Assembly: GCA_963733935.1 (NCBI GenBank)
Contig: CAVTEQ010000018.1
Location: 153,739-217,738 of the forward strand
Length of the DNA: 64,000 nt
Source of the DNA: JAHFUA01 sp963733935
GTDB taxonomy: Bacteria; Acidobacteriota; Terriglobia; Terriglobales; Acidobacteriaceae
Reading direction: 5' to 3'
The position numbers and the translations under genes were made by a program. How positions within the stretch are numbered: position 1 is the first letter of the stretch; every line of letters begins with the position of its first letter. The notes beneath the pieces are model-generated. The model saw only the letters and a list, made by a program, of their open reading frames with translations. It did not search any database and was not told the origin of the DNA. Positions 1-6,588 of this stretch are shown here, one piece after another.

Positions 1-1
1 A

Positions 2-391
2 GGATTAATTCCACAAACGGTGCAATCCGACCTTTGGGCCTACATGGGCGGCATCGCGCGCACTAACGGATTCGTGGCCGTGGCAGTCGGGGGGACCGAA
101 AATCACGCGCATCTCTTGATGAGCATTCCCGCTCATTTGCCGGTTGCGAAGGCCATGCAATTAATCAAAGCAGGATCATCGAGATGGTTGCGCGAGCAAA
201 AGGGGCTAGGGTTGTTTGCGTGGCAGGAGGCTTACGGCGCTTTTGCCATCGGAGCGTCGCAAATTGCGAGGACGGTTGCCTACATCCAGAACCAGCCCGC
301 GCACCATAGGAAGCGTCCGTTCGAAGAGGAATATCGAGCTTTGTTGCGCGCATATGACATTGCGCATGAAGAGCAGCACTTGTTCGGATGA
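2..391 (+). CDS. IS200-like / REP-associated tyrosine transposase, 5' truncated by window edge
   Basis: Reading frame is open from the first base, so the N-terminus lies outside the window. The visible part matches the Y1 (HUH) transposase fold: NHAHLL is the metal-binding HUH-type motif, followed by a helix with KAGSSRWL, and the catalytic tyrosine is expected in VAYIQNQPAHH, a context typical of these small transposases. Family members act as single-strand DNA nucleases; the chromosomal RAYT subgroup is associated with REP palindromes. Hairpins begin 10 bp after the stop codon, which fits a RAYT-like role, but that link is inferred. An ATG-like internal start (GTG at 20) would give a shortened protein and is unlikely to be the true start. 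Confidence 0.8.
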   Translation, partial: GLIPQTVQSDLWAYMGGIARTNGFVAVAVGGTENHAHLLMSIPAHLPVAKAMQLIKAGSSRWLREQKGLGLFAWQEAYGAFAIGASQIARTVAYIQNQPAHHRKRPFEEEYRALLRAYDIAHEEQHLFG

Positions 392-400
392 TCTTCAGCC

Positions 401-482
401 GTCCCTTGCGGGACTTGGATTGCTTATCAATCGTCCCCCGGCACTAACGTGCCGGGCTACATTCAATCGCCCCTGTCGGGGC
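401..482. repeat. Three consecutive REP-like hairpins downstream of the transposase
   Basis: Three short perfect palindromes follow each other: arms 401-405/410-414 (GTCCC/GGGAC), 437-444/449-456 (CCCGGCAC/GTGCCGGG) and 469-473/478-482 (GCCCC/GGGGC). The spacing and position directly after a Y1 transposase gene resemble REP/BIME arrays. They could also act as a transcription terminator, although no T-run follows. Confidence 0.6.
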
Positions 483-500
483 TGACAAACCCACGAAAAT

Positions 501-537
501 CCCCACCCTTGGCAACACCGGCCAAGGGTGGGGCACC
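501..537. repeat. REP-like palindrome, 13-bp perfect stem
   Basis: Arms 501-513 and 521-533 are exact reverse complements (CCCCACCCTTGGC / GCCAAGGGTGGGG) around a 7-base loop, followed by GCACC. Read on the minus strand it is almost identical to the element at 1953-1988, which lies on the other side of the TonB gene in inverse orientation. Confidence 0.75.
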
Positions 538-863
538 CCCAGTCTTTTGCACCCTGCTCGCGGCAACTTTCCTCTCCGCAAAGGGTTTAAGTCAGCGTTG
601 TATCCTTTGGTACATGTCTGCCCGGTGGCCGGGGAGGCACGTCGGTACAGGGCGAAAGCGGAACTGGCGACAGTTTTTCATCTAACATTCCTGCAAGACA
701 GGCATCTAAGACTCAGTGTATTCTGAAGCGTGCTCCCGGGATGGTTGGGAGAAAGACGAAAGCAACCGCCACGAGGCCAAGTCTCATCTCACAAGCCTAG
801 TGCGGCTGCCGGTATCCCGTAAGTCCTTTGGTTGGGAGAGAATAGGCGGTCTGGAATCAGGAT
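538..863. other. Non-coding leader region before the TonB gene; nothing recognised
   Basis: About 325 bases with no convincing open frame. I looked for cobalamin, c-di-GMP and other common riboswitch cores and did not find one. Some short complementary stretches are present (for example CTCCCGGGATGGTTGGGAG near 731-749), so a structured leader RNA cannot be excluded. Confidence 0.4.
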
Positions 864-1883
864 ATGGCGAACCAGGGTTCAATTTTCCCTCAGGGGCGCA
901 TCGGCAACGAGGCTGATAGCGGCGCGCTTCACATGCTGCAGCTCACGTCCACGCTGGAACAGTCATTGTGGAGTTCGCTGAAGAACAACCTCCGCGACAC
1001 CTTCTTCCCGGAAAAGCTTCCACCCCTGCGGCTGACCTCGCAGCCGGTGAGGGTGCGGAACATTTGGGGCGATTCCGACCACCGCAAGTCGGCTACGGCA
1101 GGCTCGATGGTCGTCCATGGATTGATGGTGGCGGGCCTGATCGCTATTTCTCTCGCTGGCGCCAAGGCGGTTAAGGACAACAAAGTCCAGACCGTGGTTG
1201 ACCTGGTGGCGCCGGATATTTCCGCCTACATGCCGATTTCCAACAAGAAGAATGACACCATCGGCGGCGGTGGCGGTGGCGGCGATCGCGACAAGCTGCA
1301 GGCGCCCAAGGGCAAGCTGCCTAAGCTGGCCATGGAGCAGTTCACGCCTCCGGCGGTGGTAATCCGCAACGATAATCCCAAGTTGCCCATGGAGCCTACG
1401 GTTGTGATTCCACCACAGGTCAAAGTGCCGACCGTGAACATGCCTACCCTGGGCGATCCGCTGGCGAAGGTGGTTGGACCGCCTTCGAACGGGACAGGCT
1501 CGGGTGGCGGCATCGGCTCAGGCTCGGGTGGCGGCGTTGGGTCTGGTGAAGGGCCGGGCGTCGGTCCAGGACGCGGCGGCGGCATCGGTGGCGGAGTCTT
1601 CCGCATCGGCGGAGGCGTATCCGCACCGCGACCGCTGTTCACTCCCGATCCTGAGTATTCGGAAGAGGCGCGCAAAGCCAAGTATCAGGGGACGTGCGTG
1701 CTCTGGCTGGTGATTGGCCCCGACGGCCGTCCGCGCGAAATGCGTGTGGCGCGCTCGCTGGGCATGGGGCTCGACGAAAAGGCCATGCTGGCGGTGAAGC
1801 AGTGGAAGTTCGAGCCGGCCATGAAAGATGGCCATCCGGTGGCGGTGCAGATGAACGTCGAGGTCAGCTTCCGCTTGTATTAA
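864..1883 (+). CDS. TonB-family energy transducer
   Basis: Predicted inner-membrane anchored protein that passes proton-motive-force energy to outer-membrane TonB-dependent receptors. Residues are numbered from the start at 864. A soluble N-terminal stretch of about 75 residues precedes a single membrane helix (about 77-100). A Pro-rich then Gly-rich periplasmic linker follows (about 130-250, including runs of GGGGGGG and GSGSGGG). The C-terminal 85 residues form a TonB C-terminal domain (PDPEYSEEARKAKYQG, then DEKAMLAVKQWKFEPA). An in-frame ATG at 933 (MLQLTSTLEQ) is an equally plausible start, since neither has a strong ribosome site. No ExbB/ExbD genes are adjacent. A terminator follows at 1908. 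Confidence 0.85.
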   Translation: MANQGSIFPQGRIGNEADSGALHMLQLTSTLEQSLWSSLKNNLRDTFFPEKLPPLRLTSQPVRVRNIWGDSDHRKSATAGSMVVHGLMVAGLIAISLAGAKAVKDNKVQTVVDLVAPDISAYMPISNKKNDTIGGGGGGGDRDKLQAPKGKLPKLAMEQFTPPAVVIRNDNPKLPMEPTVVIPPQVKVPTVNMPTLGDPLAKVVGPPSNGTGSGGGIGSGSGGGVGSGEGPGVGPGRGGGIGGGVFRIGGGVSAPRPLFTPDPEYSEEARKAKYQGTCVLWLVIGPDGRPREMRVARSLGMGLDEKAMLAVKQWKFEPAMKDGHPVAVQMNVEVSFRLY

Positions 1884-1907
1884 ACCAAGACTTTAAGAAT
1901 TGAATAG

Positions 1908-1941
1908 AATGAGAGGCCGCTCTGGCCTCTCATTATTTTTT
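1908..1941 (+). terminator. Rho-independent terminator after TonB gene
   Basis: An 11-bp perfect stem (1908-1918 AATGAGAGGCC / 1924-1934 GGCCTCTCATT) with a 5-base loop is followed by ATTTTTT. It lies 25 bp after the TonB stop codon. Confidence 0.9.
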
Positions 1942-1952
1942 ACTTGTGTTTG

Positions 1953-1988
1953 GGTGCCCCACCCTTGGCCGGTTTTGCCAAGGGTGGG
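1953..1988. repeat. REP-like palindrome with GGTGCCCCAC end
   Basis: A perfect 12-bp stem (1958-1969 / 1977-1988) is preceded by GGGTG. It is the near-exact inverse of the 501-537 element; the difference is one base in the loop. It sits immediately upstream of the FAD reductase start at 2000, so transcription of that gene would run through or start close to it. Confidence 0.75.
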
Positions 1989-1999
1989 TCTGTGGATTT

Positions 2000-3097
2000 A
2001 TGTCCTACGATATTGCCATTATCGGCGGCGGCCCGGCAGGAGCGGCGGCGGCCATCACCGCGGCGCGCCGGGGAGCGCGCGTGCTGCTCCTCGAGCGCGG
2101 ACGCTTCCCCCGCCACAAAGTCTGCGGCGAATTCATCTCCCCGGAAGGCGTGGGCTTGCTTGCCGGCCTGGGCTTGGACGATCTTGTAGGCCGCGCACCG
2201 CGCATCGCGCACGCCCGCATCTTTGCTCTTGCCGAGGGCTCGGCTGCGGAGGCTGTGCTTTCCCCGCCGGCGGTGTCCATCTCGCGATACGAACTCGATC
2301 ATGCGCTGTGGGAGCGGGCATGCGAGGGCGGCGTCGATTGCCGCGAACTGCTGGAAGCGCGCACCATCAGCGGCAACGGTCCGTTCGCCATCGCGACTTC
2401 GGCCGGTGACTTCACTACGCGTGCCGTGATCAACGCCAGCGGCCGCTGGTCGAACCTGCGTCGCAGCCGGCTCTCCCGGCCGCAGCGAGAAAAATGGGTA
2501 GGATGGAAGGCGCACTTCCGCGAGGCCGAAACCGCCCAGTCGGTGGACCTGTATTTCTTTCCCGACGGCTACTGCGGAGTGCAGCCGCTCAGCGATGGAC
2601 GCGTGAATGCGTGCGCCATGGTGCGGGCGGCGAGCGCGGATTCGATCGAAGATGTGTTTATGCTGCATCCCAAGCTCGCCGAGCGCAGCCACGCGTGGCA
2701 GCAAGTCTCGGACACGGTAGCCACGTCACCGCTGGTGCTCGCGCCTCCGCAGGCGGAGGAGGGCGGAGTCTTGTTCGCGGGCGATGCGGCCGGGTTCATC
2801 GATCCTTTTGTTGGAGACGGAATCTCGCTGGCATTGCGCAGCGGCGCCATGGCGGCTTCGGCGTTGCAGGTGGTCTGGGAAGGGAAGAGCTCAGTCAGCG
2901 AGGCAGCCGCGATTTATCGCCGCGAGTATGAGCGTGAGTTGCGTCCACTGTTCCGCACAGCAGGATGGTTGCGGCGGCTTGCGTCCACGCCGCGCGTGTT
3001 GCGCCGTCCGGTGATGGCGATGCTGCGCTCGCCGCGGGTGACCCGGTTCCTGGTGGGCAGAACGCGGGGAGGAGCGGAATGCAAGATGAGATCCTGA
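2000..3097 (+). CDS. FAD-dependent oxidoreductase, geranylgeranyl reductase family
   Basis: A 365-residue flavoprotein. The N-terminal dinucleotide-binding motif is IIGGGPAGAAAA (residues 6-17), followed by an acidic strand end LLLERG. The second FAD signature is FAGDAAGFIDPFVGDGI near residue 260. The RHKVCGEF segment is typical of the geranylgeranyl reductase/halogenase-like group. Such enzymes reduce isoprenoid double bonds or act on quinone or carotenoid precursors; the substrate here cannot be told. ATG 2000 was chosen because the upstream in-frame extension is encoded by the REP palindrome. The gene overlaps the next one by 19 bp, suggesting translational coupling. Confidence 0.8.
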   Translation: MSYDIAIIGGGPAGAAAAITAARRGARVLLLERGRFPRHKVCGEFISPEGVGLLAGLGLDDLVGRAPRIAHARIFALAEGSAAEAVLSPPAVSISRYELDHALWERACEGGVDCRELLEARTISGNGPFAIATSAGDFTTRAVINASGRWSNLRRSRLSRPQREKWVGWKAHFREAETAQSVDLYFFPDGYCGVQPLSDGRVNACAMVRAASADSIEDVFMLHPKLAERSHAWQQVSDTVATSPLVLAPPQAEEGGVLFAGDAAGFIDPFVGDGISLALRSGAMAASALQVVWEGKSSVSEAAAIYRREYERELRPLFRTAGWLRRLASTPRVLRRPVMAMLRSPRVTRFLVGRTRGGAECKMRS

Positions 3098-3549
3098 TCC
3101 GCGAAGCGCAGCCGCAGGACATAGCCGAGATCGTGCATCAGCGGCGGCGACTGTACGAAGACATAGGCGAGCGCGACGGCGCCGCGTTAGACGCCATGCA
3201 GGCCAGCACGGCGGCGTTCCTGGAAAAGGCCATCCCTACAGGTCTGTTTCGCGGCTGGCTGGCGGAGACGCGCGGCGGACGCGTGGTGGCCGGCGGCGGC
3301 CTGATGATCGTCCCCTGGTTGAGCCGCCCTGCCGATCCCAAGCCGCGGCGGGCGTGGATCCTGAACGTCTACACCGACCCAGAATACCGGCGGCAGGGAA
3401 TTGCCCGCCGTCTGATGCAGACCATGATCGAATGGTGCCAGCAGGCGGGCTTTCAGTCAGTGGCGTTGCACTCGAGCGCCAATGGCCGACCGCTTTACGA
3501 GTCCCTGGGCTTCAGGCCGACGGAGGAGATGAAGCTGGTGCTAAGGTGA
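3079..3549 (+). CDS. GNAT-family N-acetyltransferase
   Basis: A 156-residue protein with the GNAT acetyl-CoA site: NVYTDPEYRRQGIARRLMQ holds the R/Q-x-x-G-x-A loop, and the C-terminal strand region ALHSSANGRPLYESLGF is characteristic of the fold. Likely acetylates a small amine or protein N-terminus; substrate unknown. ATG 3079 is preceded by GGGGAGGAGC. It lies inside the end of the FAD reductase gene, so the two form a coupled pair. Its 3' end overlaps the convergent gene at 3512 by 38 bp. Confidence 0.85.
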   Translation: MQDEILIREAQPQDIAEIVHQRRRLYEDIGERDGAALDAMQASTAAFLEKAIPTGLFRGWLAETRGGRVVAGGGLMIVPWLSRPADPKPRRAWILNVYTDPEYRRQGIARRLMQTMIEWCQQAGFQSVALHSSANGRPLYESLGFRPTEEMKLVLR

Positions 3550-3994
3550 CTGCCGCACCTGTCTTCCGCTTCACCCAAAGCACCTTCTCCACTTCGGCCA
3601 CTACGTCTCCGGTCTCGTCCTTCACCTGCACCACGAACGTCGGTTCCGTCTTGCCGTTGGCCGCCGCCGCCCGCCTGATCTCGTCGATCTGTTCGTCGGA
3701 GAGCCGAAACTCCGCGCGCACCTTTCCTCGTCCCGGCTTCTTAAAGCGGATGGTCGCGGCCTTGTCCCACACGAAGTACTCCGGTCCCAGGCTGTCGATG
3801 AGCATCAGCATGAAGAACGGGTCGGTCATGGAGTAGAGCGACCCGCCGAAATGCGTGCCGACGTAGTTACGGTTCCATCGCCGCAATTTCATCTCGACAT
3901 CGATCGCTTTCGAGCTCATGCGCGTGACGCGGATGCCGGCCCCGAGAAATGGCGGCCAGGCGTTGATGGCGCGCAGCAGGAAGCGTTTTTTCAT
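3512..3994 (-). CDS. DUF4442-type hotdog-fold protein (thioesterase-like)
   Basis: A 160-residue protein resembling the DUF4442 hotdog family: the RRWNRNYVGTHFGGSLYSM segment aligns with the helix-capping region of PaaI/YiiD-like thioesterases, and later strands read FRLSDEQIDEI and VVQVKDETGDVVAEVEKV. Activity on acyl-CoA is inferred from the fold only. The gene lies 10 bp upstream of pdxT on the same strand, so it may share a transcript. The C-terminus overlaps the convergent acetyltransferase. Confidence 0.7.
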   Translation of the reverse strand: MKKRFLLRAINAWPPFLGAGIRVTRMSSKAIDVEMKLRRWNRNYVGTHFGGSLYSMTDPFFMLMLIDSLGPEYFVWDKAATIRFKKPGRGKVRAEFRLSDEQIDEIRRAAAANGKTEPTFVVQVKDETGDVVAEVEKVLWVKRKTGAAVTLAPASSPPSA

Positions 3995-4004
3995 CTGTGA
4001 GAAT

Positions 4005-4580
4005 CTATTTTGCGCGTCCGTTGCGGACCAGCCTCAAAAACTCCGCATGCACGCGCGTGTCTTCCGACAGCTCGGGATGGAAGGTCGCCGCCATGATCTT
4101 GCCCTGGCGCACCAGCACAGGATCGTTCTTCTCCCGCGCCAGGATTTCAACATTCGGTCCGACGCGCTCGATCTTCGGCGCACGGATGAACACCATCTCC
4201 AGCGGCCCGCCGGGTAACTGCGTTTCGCCCTCGCCAATGAAGCTTTCTAGTTGCCGCCCGTAAGCGTTGCGGCGGACGGAGATGTCCAGCGCGCCCAGGC
4301 CCTCCTGTGGCGGATTTTCGACTTGATTGGCCAAGAGGATCGCGCCCGCACAGGTGCCAAACACCGGCTTGGTGCGGACGAACTCGCGCAGCTTCTCCAG
4401 GAAGCCGCCCTTTTCGAGAAATTTCAGGAACGTCGTGGATTCGCCTCCGGGGATGACCAGCCCATCGACGGCGTCGAGTTGCTCGGGTTTCTTGACCAGC
4501 ACGACCTCGGCGCCGAGCTGCTCGAGCCGGCGGCGGTGGGCGTCGAAATCGCCCTGGATTGCCAACACGCCGATCTTCAT
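4005..4580 (-). CDS. pdxT: Pyridoxal 5'-phosphate synthase glutaminase subunit
   Basis: Hydrolyses glutamine and channels ammonia to PdxS for de novo pyridoxal phosphate synthesis. All class-I glutaminase landmarks are visible: GVLAIQGD at the start, IPGGESTT, the nucleophile cysteine in FGTCAGAILLA, and the His/Glu pair in AATFHPELSEDTRVH. The length of 191 residues is normal. ATG 4580 (MKIGVLAIQGD) is preferred to the in-frame GTG at 4592, which lies inside a dispersed repeat arm. PdxS is encoded upstream on the same strand, but the two are separated by a small membrane protein gene. Confidence 0.95.
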   Translation of the reverse strand: MKIGVLAIQGDFDAHRRRLEQLGAEVVLVKKPEQLDAVDGLVIPGGESTTFLKFLEKGGFLEKLREFVRTKPVFGTCAGAILLANQVENPPQEGLGALDISVRRNAYGRQLESFIGEGETQLPGGPLEMVFIRAPKIERVGPNVEILAREKNDPVLVRQGKIMAATFHPELSEDTRVHAEFLRLVRNGRAK

Positions 4581-4586
4581 AGCATC

Positions 4587-4612
4587 TGCCACAGAGGCAC
4601 AGAGACACAGAG
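4587..4612. repeat. Single arm of the CACAGAGGCACAGAGACAC repeat family
   Basis: Reads GCCACAGAGGCACAGAGACA followed by CAGAGA, matching one arm of the paired elements at 5922-5991, 9954-10020 and 56144-56209. No opposite arm follows, so this looks like a degraded copy just upstream of pdxT. Confidence 0.7.
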
Positions 4613-4638
4613 AAAACGGACTGATACCACGGCAGTGG

Positions 4639-4902
4639 TCAGTTTGACTTCAGTTTTATTGCCACCAGTCCAGCCAGGGCCAACACCAAAACAAACCAGA
4701 AGGCATATCGGCTAAGGTCCGGCAGATGGCTAGCCGGAAATAGTTCCGTGTAGGTCTGCTCGACTTCCCGAGAGCCACGCCGCCACCACACGAGCTTGTC
4801 TGGTGATGGCTCTCTCTTCGTCAGGCGAATTCTCATTGCAAGATTGCTGTAGAAGCTCAGTACGGCTACCAGCACGAGAATCGATAATAGAACAATCCTC
4901 AT
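4639..4902 (-). CDS. Small hypothetical protein with two membrane helices
   Basis: An 87-residue protein of unknown function. It has an N-terminal hydrophobic helix (RIVLLSILVLVAVLSFYSNL), a charged central part with KLVWWRRGSREVEQ, and a C-terminal helix (AFWFVLVLALAGLVAI). It sits between pdxS and pdxT on the same strand, but nothing ties it to vitamin B6 synthesis. Upstream (about 4905-4937) is a short stretch of GTTAATCCGCGTTGATCCGC-type repeat. Confidence 0.6.
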   Translation of the reverse strand: MRIVLLSILVLVAVLSFYSNLAMRIRLTKREPSPDKLVWWRRGSREVEQTYTELFPASHLPDLSRYAFWFVLVLALAGLVAIKLKSN

Positions 4903-4940
4903 GTGATCGGCGTTAATCCGCGTTGATCCGCGGCGAAGAG

Positions 4941-5876
4941 TTACCAGCCGCGCTTCTGCAGCATCTCTGATTCGGCCAAGGTGCCGATGGCCAGCCCCTT
5001 CATCGTCCCGGTCAGCTCTTCGCTGGCTTCGAGCAGGATTTTAGGATCGTCGAAGTGCGTCGTGGCCTTGACGATGGCGCGGGCGCGGCGCTCGGCCTCG
5101 TCGCGCTCCTGCGGGTTCGAGAGATCGAGCGGCGTGGCTCTTTCCTTCATGAAAATTCCCGAGCCGACGAACACGGCTTCCGCGCCTAGTTGCATGACCA
5201 GCGCGGCGTCGGCGGGCGTAGCGATGCCTCCGGCGGAAAAATTCGGCACGGGCAGCTTGCCGTCGCGAGCCACGATGCGCACCAGCTCGAAGGGCGCGCC
5301 CCATTCCTTGGCCTTCGCCATCAGCTCGTCTTCGCGCAGGATGGTGAGCAGCTTCATCTCGTGGACGATCTGGCGGATGTGCTTGACGGCGTGCACCACG
5401 TCGCCGGTGCCGGCTTCGCCCTTGGTGCGGATCATGGCCGCGCCTTCGGCGATCCGCCGCAGCGCTTCGCCCAGGTTGCGCGCGCCGCAGACGAACGGCA
5501 CCTTGAAGGCGTGCTTGTCCACGTGGTGCTCTTCGTCGGCAGGCGTGAGCACTTCGGATTCGTCGATGTAGTCGACGCCCAGCGCTTCCAGGACCTGCGC
5601 CTCGGCAAAATGGCCGATACGCACCTTGGCCATGACAGGGATGGAAACGGTGGCCATGATCTCTCGGATCTTGCGCGGCGACGCCATGCGCGCTACGCCG
5701 CCCTCGGCGCGAATCTGCGCCGGCACGCGCTCGAGCGCCATCACCGCCGTGGCGCCTGCCTTCTCCGCCACCGCCGCCTGCGCGGCGTCGGTGACGTCCA
5801 TGATCACGCCGCCTTTGAGCATCTCGGCCAGGCCGGTCTTCAGACGCAGCCCGCCGCTACCGTTGGTTTCCGACAT
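4941..5876 (-). CDS. pdxS: Pyridoxal 5'-phosphate synthase, lyase subunit
   Basis: Forms the barrel subunit that makes pyridoxal phosphate from ribose 5-phosphate, glyceraldehyde 3-phosphate and ammonia from PdxT. At 311 residues it is slightly longer than usual because of a short polar N-terminus. Recognisable segments are LKGGVIMDV, MALERVPAQIRAEGGVARM, MAKVRIGHFAEAQVLEAL, DYIDESEVLTPAD, VPFVCGARNLGEALRRI, IRTKGEAGTGDVV and NFSAGGIATPADAALVMQLG. Very strongly conserved family, so the identification is secure. Confidence 0.97.
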   Translation of the reverse strand: MSETNGSGGLRLKTGLAEMLKGGVIMDVTDAAQAAVAEKAGATAVMALERVPAQIRAEGGVARMASPRKIREIMATVSIPVMAKVRIGHFAEAQVLEALGVDYIDESEVLTPADEEHHVDKHAFKVPFVCGARNLGEALRRIAEGAAMIRTKGEAGTGDVVHAVKHIRQIVHEMKLLTILREDELMAKAKEWGAPFELVRIVARDGKLPVPNFSAGGIATPADAALVMQLGAEAVFVGSGIFMKERATPLDLSNPQERDEAERRARAIVKATTHFDDPKILLEASEELTGTMKGLAIGTLAESEMLQKRGW

Positions 5877-5921
5877 GCGCTTCCTCTTCGCCTATTCTAC
5901 AGCCGGGACCGCATAACACCT

Positions 5922-5991
5922 ACCACGGAGGCACGGAGACACCGAGGTTTCTGAAAATTAATTACTCCGTGTCTCAGTGTCTCCGTGGTTA
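5922..5991. repeat. Inverted dispersed repeat, CCACGGAGGCACGGAGACAC type
   Basis: Left arm about 5922-5947 (TACCACGGAGGCACGGAGAC onwards) and right arm about 5966-5991 (CTCCGTGTCTCAGTGTCTCC onwards) are nearly complementary around an AT-rich loop with AATTAATT. The last bases supply the stop codon of the thioesterase gene at 5989. It lies between two convergent-to-tandem genes and may act as an RNA hairpin at the transcript end. Confidence 0.8.
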
Positions 5992-6504
5992 GCTTTTTCC
6001 ATTCCTGGAGGATCTCTTGAGCAGCGCCGCCCGCTGCGTCTTGCTGAGATACTTGGCGAACATTCGCTCCGGATCGATGGCAATGAACGTTCCCTGGCTG
6101 CGCGCCAGCACCTCGCCCTTCTGATTGCGGACTTCGCCGACGTTGATGTGCCGGCGCCCGCGCACGCTTTTCTCCCATCCCACGGCGACAAGCGGCTTGC
6201 CCAGCGGCACCGGCTTCAGGTACTCGACCGTCATCTTCGACGTCACGGCGATCACGTGGCGCAGCTTGTTCACCTTTCCCATGGCTTCATCAAGGATGGT
6301 GGCGATGATGCCGCCGTGGGCGTGCTTGGGCGGTCCCCAGAAGCGGTCGGAGAGGCGGAAGCGGCTGACGAAGCGCTTGCCCTCGTCGTCGAGGTAGAAC
6401 TTCAGGTGCATGCCGTGCGGGTTGTCCTTGCCGCAGGCGAAGCAGAAGTTGCGATGAGTGATGCGGAAGTGCTTGGTGTCGTGGCCTTGGGCTTGTTTGG
6501 GCAT
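5989..6504 (-). CDS. PaaI-family thioesterase
   Basis: A 171-residue hotdog-fold protein. FCFACGKDNPHGMHLKF near the N-terminus and HAHGGIIATILDEAMG (helix with the conserved H-G-G and acidic residue) are typical of the 4HBT/PaaI subgroup that hydrolyses acyl-CoA thioesters. The C-terminal tail is basic (KTQRAALLKRSSRNGKS) and its stop codon falls in the dispersed repeat at 5922-5991, so the repeat may have changed the original C-terminus. Substrate unknown. Confidence 0.8.
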   Translation of the reverse strand: MPKQAQGHDTKHFRITHRNFCFACGKDNPHGMHLKFYLDDEGKRFVSRFRLSDRFWGPPKHAHGGIIATILDEAMGKVNKLRHVIAVTSKMTVEYLKPVPLGKPLVAVGWEKSVRGRRHINVGEVRNQKGEVLARSQGTFIAIDPERMFAKYLSKTQRAALLKRSSRNGKS

Positions 6505-6588
6505 GATTACATCATGTGACTACACGATTCCCCTTTGCGATGCAATTCTGTATAAAGATCGGTTTCGCCTACACGTGGAGAGAAAACC

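Noticed and set aside
620..860. Riboswitch upstream of the TonB gene
   Set aside because: Some conserved-looking purine stretches occur, but no cobalamin, TPP or cyclic-dinucleotide core could be matched.
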